NCBI GenBank assembly: GCA_030605745.1
Contig: JAUWHT010000318.1
Span: 1-11,746 of the forward strand
DNA length: 11,746 bases
Reading direction: 5' to 3'
Origin: Pirellulales bacterium
Lineage (GTDB): Bacteria > Planctomycetota > Planctomycetia > Pirellulales > Thermoguttaceae
The notes beneath the pieces were generated by a model. It ran no database searches. It saw only the letters and a program-made list of their open reading frames with translations, and was not told where the DNA came from. The stretch's first letter is position 1; the number at the start of each line of letters is the position of its first letter. Shown piece after piece: positions 6,064 through 11,746 of the stretch. The position numbers and the translations under genes were made by a program.

Positions 6064-7284
6064 CTACTTGATCGCCTTCAGTTCAATCGCGTCGAAGGAG
6101 ATCTCGCCGGTGGCCCCCAGCAAGCCGATCCGCAAGATGGCTTCGCGGGCTCTGATGGGGACTTCCAATCGCGTGCGCTCGGTCTGCCAGGGGAAGCTGC
6201 CGCGCCAGGGGCCGATCGCGCGCCGGCCGAGCGTAGCGCGGTTCTCGTCGTAGAAGGTGATCGCCAGCAGGGGTTGTTCTCGGGCGGATTGTCCCGGTCG
6301 GATGTTTCGGCCTCGGACCTGTAGCGATATCTCCAACGCCTTAACTTTCCGGCCGTCTACAGCAAACCCCTGCAACGCCCGGCAGCCCCGGCCCGGTTCT
6401 GAATTGCGGAAGGTAGCGTAGTTGTTGCCCTCCGGCGCGTCGTCGCCGGTGACCACTTCGAGTTGTCGCTGGTAATGCCATCCGGCCGGCACGGGCTTCT
6501 CGCCGGTGAGCCTCTCGAAGCCGCCGTTTGTGACTGCCGGGTTGGCCGGATCGGGCAGTACCCGGCGGCCACGCTCCGCCCGGCCGGTCATCGGCACGAA
6601 CAATGTCGGGCGCAGTGCCTCGCGCACCATGCGCCCGCCGGTCTTTGTAAACAGATACATTGTCTGTTGGTAGCGCCGGCCAACCGGGATCACCATCCGC
6701 CCGCCTTCTTTCAGTTGGGCCACCAGCGCCGGCGGCACACGTTCGGGCGAGCAGGTGACAATAATCTTGTCGAACGGCGCGTGCTCCGGCCAGCCCCGGT
6801 AGCCGTCGCCCACCTTCACGTGCACGTTGTTGTACCGCAGCCGCTTGAGCGTTCGCGCCGCCCGGCGGCCCAGCGAGGGCACGATCTCGATCGTGTAAAC
6901 TTCGCGGACCAACCGGCTGAGCACGGCGGCCTGGTACCCGCTGCCGGTGCCGATCTCCAACACCTTATCGTTCGGTCCGGGATCGAGCGCCTCGGTCATG
7001 CAGGCCACCACGAACGGCGGCGAGATGGTCTGCGACTCGCCGATCGGCAGCGCCATGTCGAGGTAGGCGAACCGGCGCTGCGCCACAGCGACGAACTCGT
7101 GCCGCGGTGTGCTCCGCATCGCACGGATCACCCGTGGATCGGTCACCCCGGCGGCCACGATCTCCTCGTCGACCATCCTATTTCGGGCCTCGGCCAGCGC
7201 GCTGCGGCCCTGCGCCCGCGCATCGGGTGAGATCGCCAGCACCCAACAGACCAGCATCAGCCGCCAACAGGTCGTTTCGGTCAT
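6064..7284 (-). CDS. pcm: Exported protein-L-isoaspartate O-methyltransferase with extra C-terminal domain
   Basis: The family methylates L-isoaspartyl residues of aged proteins using S-adenosylmethionine, starting their repair. With the ATG at 7284 the protein has 406 residues, about twice the usual ~210. Residues 1-25 look like a signal peptide (basic start, hydrophobic LMLVCWVLAIS, ARAQ end). The PCMT domain (~30-240) shows MRSTPRHEFV (56-65), LPIGESQTISPPFVVACMTE (79-98), the SAM-binding motif VLEIGTGSGYQ (108-118), VKVGDGYRGWPEHAPFDKIIVT (157-178) and LKEGGRMVIPVG (191-202). The last ~150 residues (VTNGGFERLTGEKPVPAGW onward to FDAIELK) resemble carbohydrate-binding-like jelly-roll domains of secreted proteins. 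A start at 7377 is rejected because it would translate the inverted repeat. A cytoplasmic SAM enzyme with a signal peptide is odd; see findings. Confidence 0.88.
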   Translation of the reverse strand: MTETTCWRLMLVCWVLAISPDARAQGRSALAEARNRMVDEEIVAAGVTDPRVIRAMRSTPRHEFVAVAQRRFAYLDMALPIGESQTISPPFVVACMTEALDPGPNDKVLEIGTGSGYQAAVLSRLVREVYTIEIVPSLGRRAARTLKRLRYNNVHVKVGDGYRGWPEHAPFDKIIVTCSPERVPPALVAQLKEGGRMVIPVGRRYQQTMYLFTKTGGRMVREALRPTLFVPMTGRAERGRRVLPDPANPAVTNGGFERLTGEKPVPAGWHYQRQLEVVTGDDAPEGNNYATFRNSEPGRGCRALQGFAVDGRKVKALEISLQVRGRNIRPGQSAREQPLLAITFYDENRATLGRRAIGPWRGSFPWQTERTRLEVPIRAREAILRIGLLGATGEISFDAIELKAIK

Positions 7285-7308
7285 GGATTCCCGTAGCCGG
7301 TGATTACC

Positions 7309-7392
7309 GTTTAGCCGCGGGGCTTGCCCCGCGCGTTTGTGTTCGAGCATATTGACACCAACCAACGCGCCGGGCAAGCCCGGCGGCTAAAC
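7309..7392. repeat. 84-base element with 29-base inverted arms
   Basis: The left arm 7309-7337 and right arm 7364-7392 are reverse complements in 27 of 29 positions, around a 26-base middle. Each arm is itself a hairpin: GCGGGGC/GCCCCGC around TT on the left, and GCCGGGC/GCCCGGC around AA on the right. The two differences between arms keep the internal pairing of each hairpin. The outer border is GTTTAGCCGC at both ends. It lies in the divergent gap between pcm and the radical SAM gene. Confidence 0.8.
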
Positions 7393-7398
7393 TATTAT

Positions 7399-7427
7399 AC
7401 TATACGCACGGTACGGCGTTTTTACAA
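7399..7427 (-). promoter_or_regulatory. Candidate promoter for pcm
   Basis: On the minus strand TTGTAA (7422-7427) and TATAGT (7399-7404) are separated by 17 bases, with a further TATAAT at 7394-7399. Transcription from here would carry the whole 84-base inverted-repeat element in the pcm leader before the start at 7284. Pattern match only. Confidence 0.35.
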
Positions 7428-7489
7428 ATACGACGGCAAAGTCCCTGTTTGTGGATAAACTGTTGTGCGATAATTGGAGAGGGAAAATC

Positions 7490-9274
7490 ATGCTCAACCA
7501 GTCGCTCAAGGATCGAGTCATCAAGCATCTGCTGCCACGGGTGCAGACGCCGGGACAGTACATCGGCGGGGAATTGGGCACGATCGTCAAGGACCACCGT
7601 AGTGTCCGCGGCACGCTGTGCCTGGCGTTTCCCGACACTTACTCGATCGGCATGAGCCACCACGGGCTACAGGTGCTCTACGCGGTGATGAACCGCCGCG
7701 ACGATTGGGCCTGCGAGCGGGTGTTTTGCCCGATGGTCGATATGGAGCAATTGCTCCGCGAGCACCAACTTCCGCTGTACAGCCTGGAGACGTTCACCCC
7801 GTTGGCCGAGTTCGACGTACTGGGTTTCACGCTGCAATATGAACTGTGCTACACGAATGTGCTAACCATGCTCGATCTGGCCGGCATCCCGCTCTCGGCA
7901 GAAGAGCGGGCGCTCGAACATCCGCTGGTAATCGCCGGTGGGCCCGGCGCGGTTAACCCCGAACCGACGGCCCGGTTCTTCGATCTGTTCGTCATCGGCG
8001 ACGGCGAGGAGAGCCTGCCGCAGGTGTGTGAACAGTGGGTCGAGTTGAAGCGATTGGGCGGCGATCGGGAGACGATGCTGCGGGAAATGGCCGTGCGGCT
8101 GTCGTACGTTTACGCGCCACGATTCTACCGGCCGCAGTACGACGCCGACGGCCGGCCGACGGCGGTTCAGCCAACTCGCTCCGACGTACCCGAGACAATC
8201 GAGCCGGCGGTGGTGGCTGACCTGGACGCTACCCCCCTGCCCTGTTCGCCGGTGGTGCCTTACGTCGAGTGCGTGCAGGACCGGATCGCCGTGGAGATCA
8301 TGCGTGGCTGTCCGGGCCGGTGCCGGTTCTGCCAAAGCACTACCATCAAGCGGCCGCTGCGGTTCCGGCAGGTGGAGACGATCGTCCGGGCAGCCGTCGA
8401 GTCGTATCGCAACACGGGCTACAACGAGGTCTCGCTGCTGTCGCTTTCGACCAGCGATTACCCGCAATTCGACCAACTGCTCAGACGGTTACACGAGACG
8501 TTCCGGTCGCTGGGTGTGAACATCTCGGTGCCCAGCCTGCGGGTAAACGAGCAGTGGCGGACGGCCGCGGATCTGCTCAGCACATATCGCCGGTCAGGGC
8601 TGACCCTGGCCCCGGAGGCCGCCCGGGACGATATGCGCCGGCAGATCGGCAAGAGGATCAGCAACGACGATCTGTATGCGGGCTGCCGCCGGGCGTTTGA
8701 GAACGGTTTTTCGCGAGTGAAGCTGTATTTCATGTGCGGGCTGCCGGGCGAGCGCACGGTCGACCTGGACGGGATCATCGAGATGTCCGAGACGATCTCA
8801 CGGCTGGGCAAGCAGGTCTCCGGCCGGCCGGCCACGGTGGTGGCCAACGTGTCGAACTTCGTGCCCAAGCCCCAGACCCCCTACCAGTTCAACGCCATGC
8901 AGCACCGCGAGTACTTCCGGCAGGCCCACGAGTATCTTCACCGCCGGAAGCGGTTGCGGAGCGTACAGCTAAAGTGCCACGACGTCGAGAGCAGCCTACT
9001 GGAAGGCATGCTGTGCCGCGGCGGCCGGCGTACTGGTAAAGCAATCGAGTTGGCCTGGCGCCGCGGGGCGCGCTTCGACGCCTGGAACGAGAAGCTGCGG
9101 CCCGACCTGTGGTGGCAAGCCCTGGTCGAATCGGGCATCAACGTAGAACAGACTATCCACCGCCCCTACCCCATTGACGCCCGGTTTCCTTGGGACCACA
9201 TCACGATCCGACAGGGCCGCGCATACCTGGAACGAGAGCAAGTCGAATCGGCCACCCAATTGGCCTGTCCATAA
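7490..9274 (+). CDS. TIGR03960-type B12-binding/radical SAM protein
   Basis: The 595-residue protein has an N-terminal region with a B12-binding-like Rossmann layout (LCLAFPDTYSIGMSHHGLQVLY 43-64, the conserved FDVLGFTLQYELCYTN 108-123, GGPGAVNPEP 150-159, FVIGDGEE 167-174) and a radical SAM core. The cluster motif is RGCPGRCRFCQ with C274, C278 and C281 expected to bind a 4Fe-4S cluster that cleaves SAM. Later landmarks are LAPEAARDDMR, KLYFMCGLPGE and NFVPKPQTPYQ. This wording fits the uncharacterised TIGR03960 family. Its reaction is unknown. Family members are commonly fused or adjacent to a TIGR03936/DUF2344 protein; none is seen here. I chose ATG 7490 because GGAGAGGG sits 7 bases upstream; the GTG at 7451 would add 13 unmatched residues. 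Confidence 0.88.
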   Translation: MLNQSLKDRVIKHLLPRVQTPGQYIGGELGTIVKDHRSVRGTLCLAFPDTYSIGMSHHGLQVLYAVMNRRDDWACERVFCPMVDMEQLLREHQLPLYSLETFTPLAEFDVLGFTLQYELCYTNVLTMLDLAGIPLSAEERALEHPLVIAGGPGAVNPEPTARFFDLFVIGDGEESLPQVCEQWVELKRLGGDRETMLREMAVRLSYVYAPRFYRPQYDADGRPTAVQPTRSDVPETIEPAVVADLDATPLPCSPVVPYVECVQDRIAVEIMRGCPGRCRFCQSTTIKRPLRFRQVETIVRAAVESYRNTGYNEVSLLSLSTSDYPQFDQLLRRLHETFRSLGVNISVPSLRVNEQWRTAADLLSTYRRSGLTLAPEAARDDMRRQIGKRISNDDLYAGCRRAFENGFSRVKLYFMCGLPGERTVDLDGIIEMSETISRLGKQVSGRPATVVANVSNFVPKPQTPYQFNAMQHREYFRQAHEYLHRRKRLRSVQLKCHDVESSLLEGMLCRGGRRTGKAIELAWRRGARFDAWNEKLRPDLWWQALVESGINVEQTIHRPYPIDARFPWDHITIRQGRAYLEREQVESATQLACP

Positions 9275-9282
9275 ATCCCCAT

Positions 9283-9301
9283 CGACCGCTCTGTGCGGTC
9301 G
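9283..9301 (+). terminator. Hairpin after the radical SAM gene
   Basis: CGACCGC (9283-9289) pairs with GCGGTCG (9295-9301) around TCTGT, nine bases past the TAA. The following CAAATTACT is a poor T-run, so it is at best a weak intrinsic terminator. Confidence 0.4.
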
Positions 9302-9453
9302 CAAATTACTGCCTAATGCCAACTTGCGGCGACTGACCCTCGACAATCCATCTTCGTAGAAACGCCTGTCAAGACGAGTTTTCTACTGTCGAGCAACACG
9401 GTAACTCGCGGCGTAGCAACGCTTTACAGCCGCTCGAATTGTTAGACATGTAA

Positions 9454-9518
9454 CCCCGGCGCGCCGGGGGCGTCCCGCCGGCACATTGTAACGCCGGCAT
9501 CTCGCCGGCGCGCCGGGG
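9454..9518. repeat. GC-rich palindromic intergenic element
   Basis: CCCCGGCGCGCCGG at 9454-9467 recurs inverted at 9505-9518. The left part is a perfect 16-base palindrome (9454-9469). An internal hairpin CGCCGGC/GCCGGCG with loop ATCTC lies at 9492-9510. The layout is that of REP or MITE-like dispersed repeats. Confidence 0.65.
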
Positions 9519-9671
9519 CTGAGTTGTGGCAAATATCCCCGCCCCCCGGCCTGCCGCCAAAACTCCCACGGCCACGCGCTTCAGCCAAGATGAACGTGAT
9601 CGAATATACCATTTAGGCCACGAATTTCAAGATCAAGAATTGGCCACATCTGCCGGCTACCATCTTCCAGG

Positions 9672-9696
9672 CACACTGCTTCTGTGAAGCAGTGTG
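9672..9696. promoter_or_regulatory. Perfect 11-base inverted repeat upstream of the TA-like operon
   Basis: CACACTGCTTC (9672-9682) and GAAGCAGTGTG (9686-9696) flank TGT. It ends five bases before the -35 box of the operon promoter. It could be an operator for an autoregulatory protein, or a dispersed hairpin repeat placed there by chance. Confidence 0.5.
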
Positions 9697-9701
9697 TTGA
9701 A

Positions 9702-9729
9702 TTGACAATTGCCCGGCGAGCGCTATACT
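9702..9729 (+). promoter_or_regulatory. Promoter of the DUF4258-DUF2283 operon
   Basis: The -35 box TTGACA (9702-9707) is exact consensus. TATACT (9724-9729) follows after 16 bases. The GTG start at 9754 is 24 bases beyond the -10, giving a short leader with a GAGG ribosome site. This is the best promoter in the window. Confidence 0.65.
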
Positions 9730-9753
9730 ATGTAGGATGATGAGGAAAATCGG

Positions 9754-10029
9754 GTGAGTATCGGTGGGAAACCCATAGTGATATCCGCGCATGCCGCGGA
9801 GCGGATGCACCAGCGGGGCGCAACCTCGGCGGAGGTCGAGCACGTCATCCGCAATGAAACCTGGCAACCGGCCCAACGCGGCAAGTGGCGCGTCCGGGAG
9901 CGGTTGGTTTTTGGGGGCATCTCGCCTGTGAACAATCAGAGCTACGCGCTGAAGACCGTGGAAGTGGTTTTCGCCGACGAACCCCAGGCCATCACGGTGG
10001 TTACGGTGAAGGTCTACTATCACAACTAG
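9754..10029 (+). CDS. DUF4258 family protein, possible toxin of a TA pair
   Basis: The 91-residue product matches the DUF4258 pattern near its start: VISAHAAERMHQRGATSAEVEHVIRN, with S11, H13, R17, R21 and G22 in the family's S-x-H-A-x-x-R-M-x-x-R-G motif, then strands VRERLVFGG, LKTVEVVFADEP and ITVVTVKVYY. The function of the family is not established. Its size, small alpha-plus-beta layout and pairing with a small downstream gene suggest a toxin-like partner, which is inference. The GTG start at 9754 has GAGG about eight bases upstream. The DUF2283 gene follows after 14 bases in the same operon. The protein appears full length with no frameshift. Confidence 0.8.
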   Translation: MSIGGKPIVISAHAAERMHQRGATSAEVEHVIRNETWQPAQRGKWRVRERLVFGGISPVNNQSYALKTVEVVFADEPQAITVVTVKVYYHN

Positions 10030-10043
10030 GGGAGTGGATTGCC

Positions 10044-10271
10044 ATGAAAATCCGCTATGACGCCCGGGTGGACGCCCTGTATGTCGAACTGCGTCCCCTG
10101 GCGCCGGGAACGGCCGACTGCCGCGAACTCAGCCAGGACATTACCGCGGACTACGGGCCGGACGGCAAACTTGCCGGTCTGGAAATCCTGGATGCGTCAC
10201 AAGTGTTCGGGCAAGACGTCGGCAAGGTTGTTGTCGAGTTAGCCCCCGTCTGTTCGCCGGAAACGGCTTGA
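10044..10271 (+). CDS. DUF2283 family protein, possible antitoxin
   Basis: The 75-residue protein matches DUF2283 closely: MKIRYDARVDALYVEL at the start, then ELSQDITADYGPDGKLAGLEILDAS (~28-52). The D-A-L-Y and D-G-x-x-x-G-x-E-I-L-D-A-S signatures are both intact. The biochemical role is unknown. AGGGGAG lies nine bases before the ATG, a strong ribosome site. It is the second gene of a two-gene operon with DUF4258. Such small DUF4258/DUF2283 pairs look like type II toxin-antitoxin modules, with this member as the candidate antitoxin. That role is inferred from arrangement, not shown. It ends 31 bases before the stop of the convergent PEP-CTERM gene. Confidence 0.85.
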   Translation: MKIRYDARVDALYVELRPLAPGTADCRELSQDITADYGPDGKLAGLEILDASQVFGQDVGKVVVELAPVCSPETA

Positions 10272-10302
10272 CGTTGCCGCGGAGCTACTTTTGCTCGGAG
10301 AT

Positions 10303-11746
10303 CTATGGGGATCGGCGGCGGATGTACAGCAACAGGCCGATGAGTCCAAGGACTGCCAACAGTGCAAAGGCGCCAGGCTCGGGAACCGCCGTGAGGGCGT
10401 AGCCGCTGAAACCGGTCACCGTGAAACTCGCGTATGTCCCGTCATAAGTCAGATCCCCTGCGGCGTACTCGTTCCAATCCGCTCCGTCGTAATGCCATAT
10501 CTGCAGGTCGTCCCGAGAGTATCCCGCGCCGGCATCCAACGAGAGGTACGCCGGATCGCCCGGAGTATAGCCGCCGGTGGCCGTAAACTCCCAACCACCC
10601 AGAACCAACTCGCCGGCAACCAGCAGGTCTTCCAGGTTGGTCAGGGTCTGGCCGCTTATGGCCGAGGCCGTAAGAGTCAGGGGCGTGGAGCTTGTCGTCG
10701 CGAGGAAGCTTGCACCGACGGACCAACCGGTTCCGGCATCTTCGATCATCACGCGCTGCTCGTCGGCCAGATCGATCATAACCGGTGTGCCGGACATGCC
10801 CGGTGCGACATCAGAGACGAAAAACACGTGGCTGCTTGCGTTCCACGTGCCGCCCAGCGCTTGGTAAGTGCCGCTGCCGCTCCACGTACCGGCGGAAATG
10901 GGTGTGGAGGTCGCGCCCGCCGCGGCGCTTGCCCCGGCAACGATGCCAACCATCCCGTCGTTGGTAATCTCGCCGCTGCCGCCGCCGACGGTGAGGCTAC
11001 TGGCGATGTCGACGATGATTGGGTTGGTACCGAGCGCCGCAACACTCGTCGCCATGACGGTGCCGCCGTTGGTGATGTTAAGTCGCCCGTCGCCCAATAT
11101 GCCGACGTGGAGGAACGCGCCGCTGGTCCACGTCGAGCCGTTTCCATCGACCGTTACCACACCAGTCGAGTCGGGATCGGTGCCGATGTGGGCGCCGCTA
11201 CTGCTAACGGCGGCGCCGCCGGTGATGTTCATCGTCCCGCTACCATCATCGCCGATGAAAAGGGTCGAGTTGCTGGTCCAGGTTGAGCCGGCGCCATGGA
11301 CCGTTACCACGCCAGTCGAGTCGGGATTTGCGCCGACGCGGGCGCCGAAACTGTGAACGGCGCCGCCGCCGGTGATGTTCATCCTCCCGCTACCATAGTC
11401 GCCGACGTAGAGTTCACCACCGTTGGTCCACGTCGAGCCGTTTCCATCCACCGTTACCACGCCAGTCGAGTCGGAATCGGTGCCGATGCGGGTCTCGAAA
11501 CTGCTAACGGCGCCGCCGCCGGTGATGTTCAGTGTCCCGCTGCCACAGTCGCCGACGTAGAATTCACCACCGTTGGTCCACGTCGAGCCGGTTCCGTCGA
11601 CCGCCACCACGCCAGTCGAGTCGGAATCGGTGCCGATGCGGGCGCCGCTACTGCTGACGGCGGCGCCATTGGTAATACCCAGCGTCCCGTTGCCGGAGTT
11701 GCCGACAGCGAGGTCGTCGCTGTTCGTCCACGTTGAGCCTGCGCCG
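10303..11746 (-). CDS. PEP-CTERM surface protein with T5SS/PEP-CTERM repeats, 5' end beyond window
   Basis: The frame is open to the right edge, giving 480 residues of a longer protein; the GTG at 11610 is internal, since the repeat continues upstream of it in frame. The N-terminal part is a tandem 50-residue repeat with the core G-S-T-W-T-x-x-x-x-L-x-V-G-D-x-G-x-G-x-x-N-I-T-x-G-G-x-V, matching the T5SS/PEP-CTERM-associated repeat (TIGR04393-like) expected to build a beta-helix. A non-repetitive region follows, then a typical PEP-CTERM end: VPEPG, a hydrophobic helix (AFALLAVLGLIGLLLYI) and RRRSP. Known biology of this tail is processing by an exosortase (EpsH/XrtA-type) after Sec export, with delivery to the envelope. 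No exosortase gene is in the window. The ligand or matrix role is unknown. Confidence 0.92.
   Translation of the reverse strand, partial: GAGSTWTNSDDLAVGNSGNGTLGITNGAAVSSSGARIGTDSDSTGVVAVDGTGSTWTNGGEFYVGDCGSGTLNITGGGAVSSFETRIGTDSDSTGVVTVDGNGSTWTNGGELYVGDYGSGRMNITGGGAVHSFGARVGANPDSTGVVTVHGAGSTWTSNSTLFIGDDGSGTMNITGGAAVSSSGAHIGTDPDSTGVVTVDGNGSTWTSGAFLHVGILGDGRLNITNGGTVMATSVAALGTNPIIVDIASSLTVGGGSGEITNDGMVGIVAGASAAAGATSTPISAGTWSGSGTYQALGGTWNASSHVFFVSDVAPGMSGTPVMIDLADEQRVMIEDAGTGWSVGASFLATTSSTPLTLTASAISGQTLTNLEDLLVAGELVLGGWEFTATGGYTPGDPAYLSLDAGAGYSRDDLQIWHYDGADWNEYAAGDLTYDGTYASFTVTGFSGYALTAVPEPGAFALLAVLGLIGLLLYIRRRSP
11011..11746 (-). repeat. 150-base tandem repeat inside the PEP-CTERM gene
   Basis: Unit boundaries fall at 11610, 11460, 11310 and 11160 on the minus strand, each at a GTG Val codon. 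Three full close copies, a divergent fourth (11160-11011) and a partial first copy (11746-11611) are present. Nucleotide identity between neighbouring copies is high, including long identical stretches around CCGTTACCACGCCAGTCGAG, so duplication was recent or is homogenised. Confidence 0.88.

Larger units (their letters stand above)
9275..9671. other. Gene-free stretch with hairpins
   Basis: No frame here looks like a real gene. It contains a 7-base-pair hairpin at 9283-9301 just after the radical SAM stop, and the palindromic GC element at 9454-9518. No tRNA or other known RNA fold was recognised in 9302-9450 or 9520-9671. Confidence 0.6.

Noticed and set aside
6463..7230. 255-residue plus-strand frame
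   Set aside because: It is antisense to the PCMT gene, whose methyltransferase motifs are unmistakable; the frame is open because of high GC content.
7285..7377. N-terminal extension of pcm from 7377
   Set aside because: It would translate the inverted-repeat element and bury the signal peptide; the ATG at 7284 puts the signal peptide at the N-terminus.
7862..8476. 204-residue minus-strand frame
   Set aside because: Antisense to the radical SAM gene, overlapping its core; the product has no recognisable motifs.
9302..9450. Possible small RNA or tRNA gene in the gap
   Set aside because: No cloverleaf or other known fold, and no promoter, could be made out.
9369..9575. 68-residue minus-strand reading frame
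   Set aside because: Half of it is a translation of the palindromic GC element at 9454-9518; no ribosome site and no family likeness.
10291..11286. 331-residue plus-strand frame, and a similar plus-strand one at 11296-11736
   Set aside because: Both are antisense shadows of the repetitive PEP-CTERM gene, whose minus-strand product has clear repeats and a PEP-CTERM tail.

Overview
The window looks like chromosomal DNA of a GC-rich planctomycete, probably Pirellulales-like. Three things point there. One gene encodes a secreted protein with the planctomycete-restricted TIGR03000 domain. Another encodes a PEP-CTERM surface protein built from T5SS/PEP-CTERM-type repeats. The gaps hold many short GC-rich inverted repeats typical of large planctomycete genomes. 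Identification is from protein sequence by eye only; no database search was run.

Left part (1-4538) is a minus-strand block. Read in transcription order it contains a secreted Cys/Tyr-rich TIGR03000 protein with a good rho-independent terminator, a GT4 glycosyltransferase, a small cytoplasmic Ser/Thr kinase 16 bases behind it, accA (acetyl-CoA carboxylase carboxyltransferase alpha), a hicB antitoxin gene 16 bases behind accA, and the first ~18 codons of a hicA toxin gene. The hicA start overlaps the hicB stop by ATGA, and the frame then runs into a G/C-run intergenic repeat, so hicA appears destroyed and the antitoxin orphaned.

Middle part (4539-9274): a 321-base divergent intergenic region leads into a RodA-type SEDS glycosyltransferase on the plus strand. 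It converges with a minus-strand gene for an unusual, signal-peptide-bearing protein-L-isoaspartate methyltransferase that carries an extra C-terminal beta-rich domain. Between the two stops lie a five-run G-quadruplex motif and a perfect hairpin. The divergent region upstream of pcm holds an 84-base element with 29-base inverted arms, followed by a TIGR03960-type B12-binding/radical SAM gene on the plus strand.

Right part (9275-11746): a 479-base gene-free stretch carries palindromic repeats. A two-gene operon follows, DUF4258 then DUF2283, resembling a toxin-antitoxin pair. It has a near-consensus promoter and a perfect 11-base inverted repeat just upstream. It converges with a PEP-CTERM protein gene that runs off the right edge and contains a 150-base tandem repeat.

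Functionally the window mixes housekeeping (fatty-acid synthesis, cell-wall polymerisation), envelope and surface proteins, signalling, and small TA-like modules. The genes do not form one pathway. The observations most worth following up are the apparently inactivated hicBA, the DUF4258/DUF2283 module with its palindrome, the exported PCMT fusion, and the structured repeat elements.
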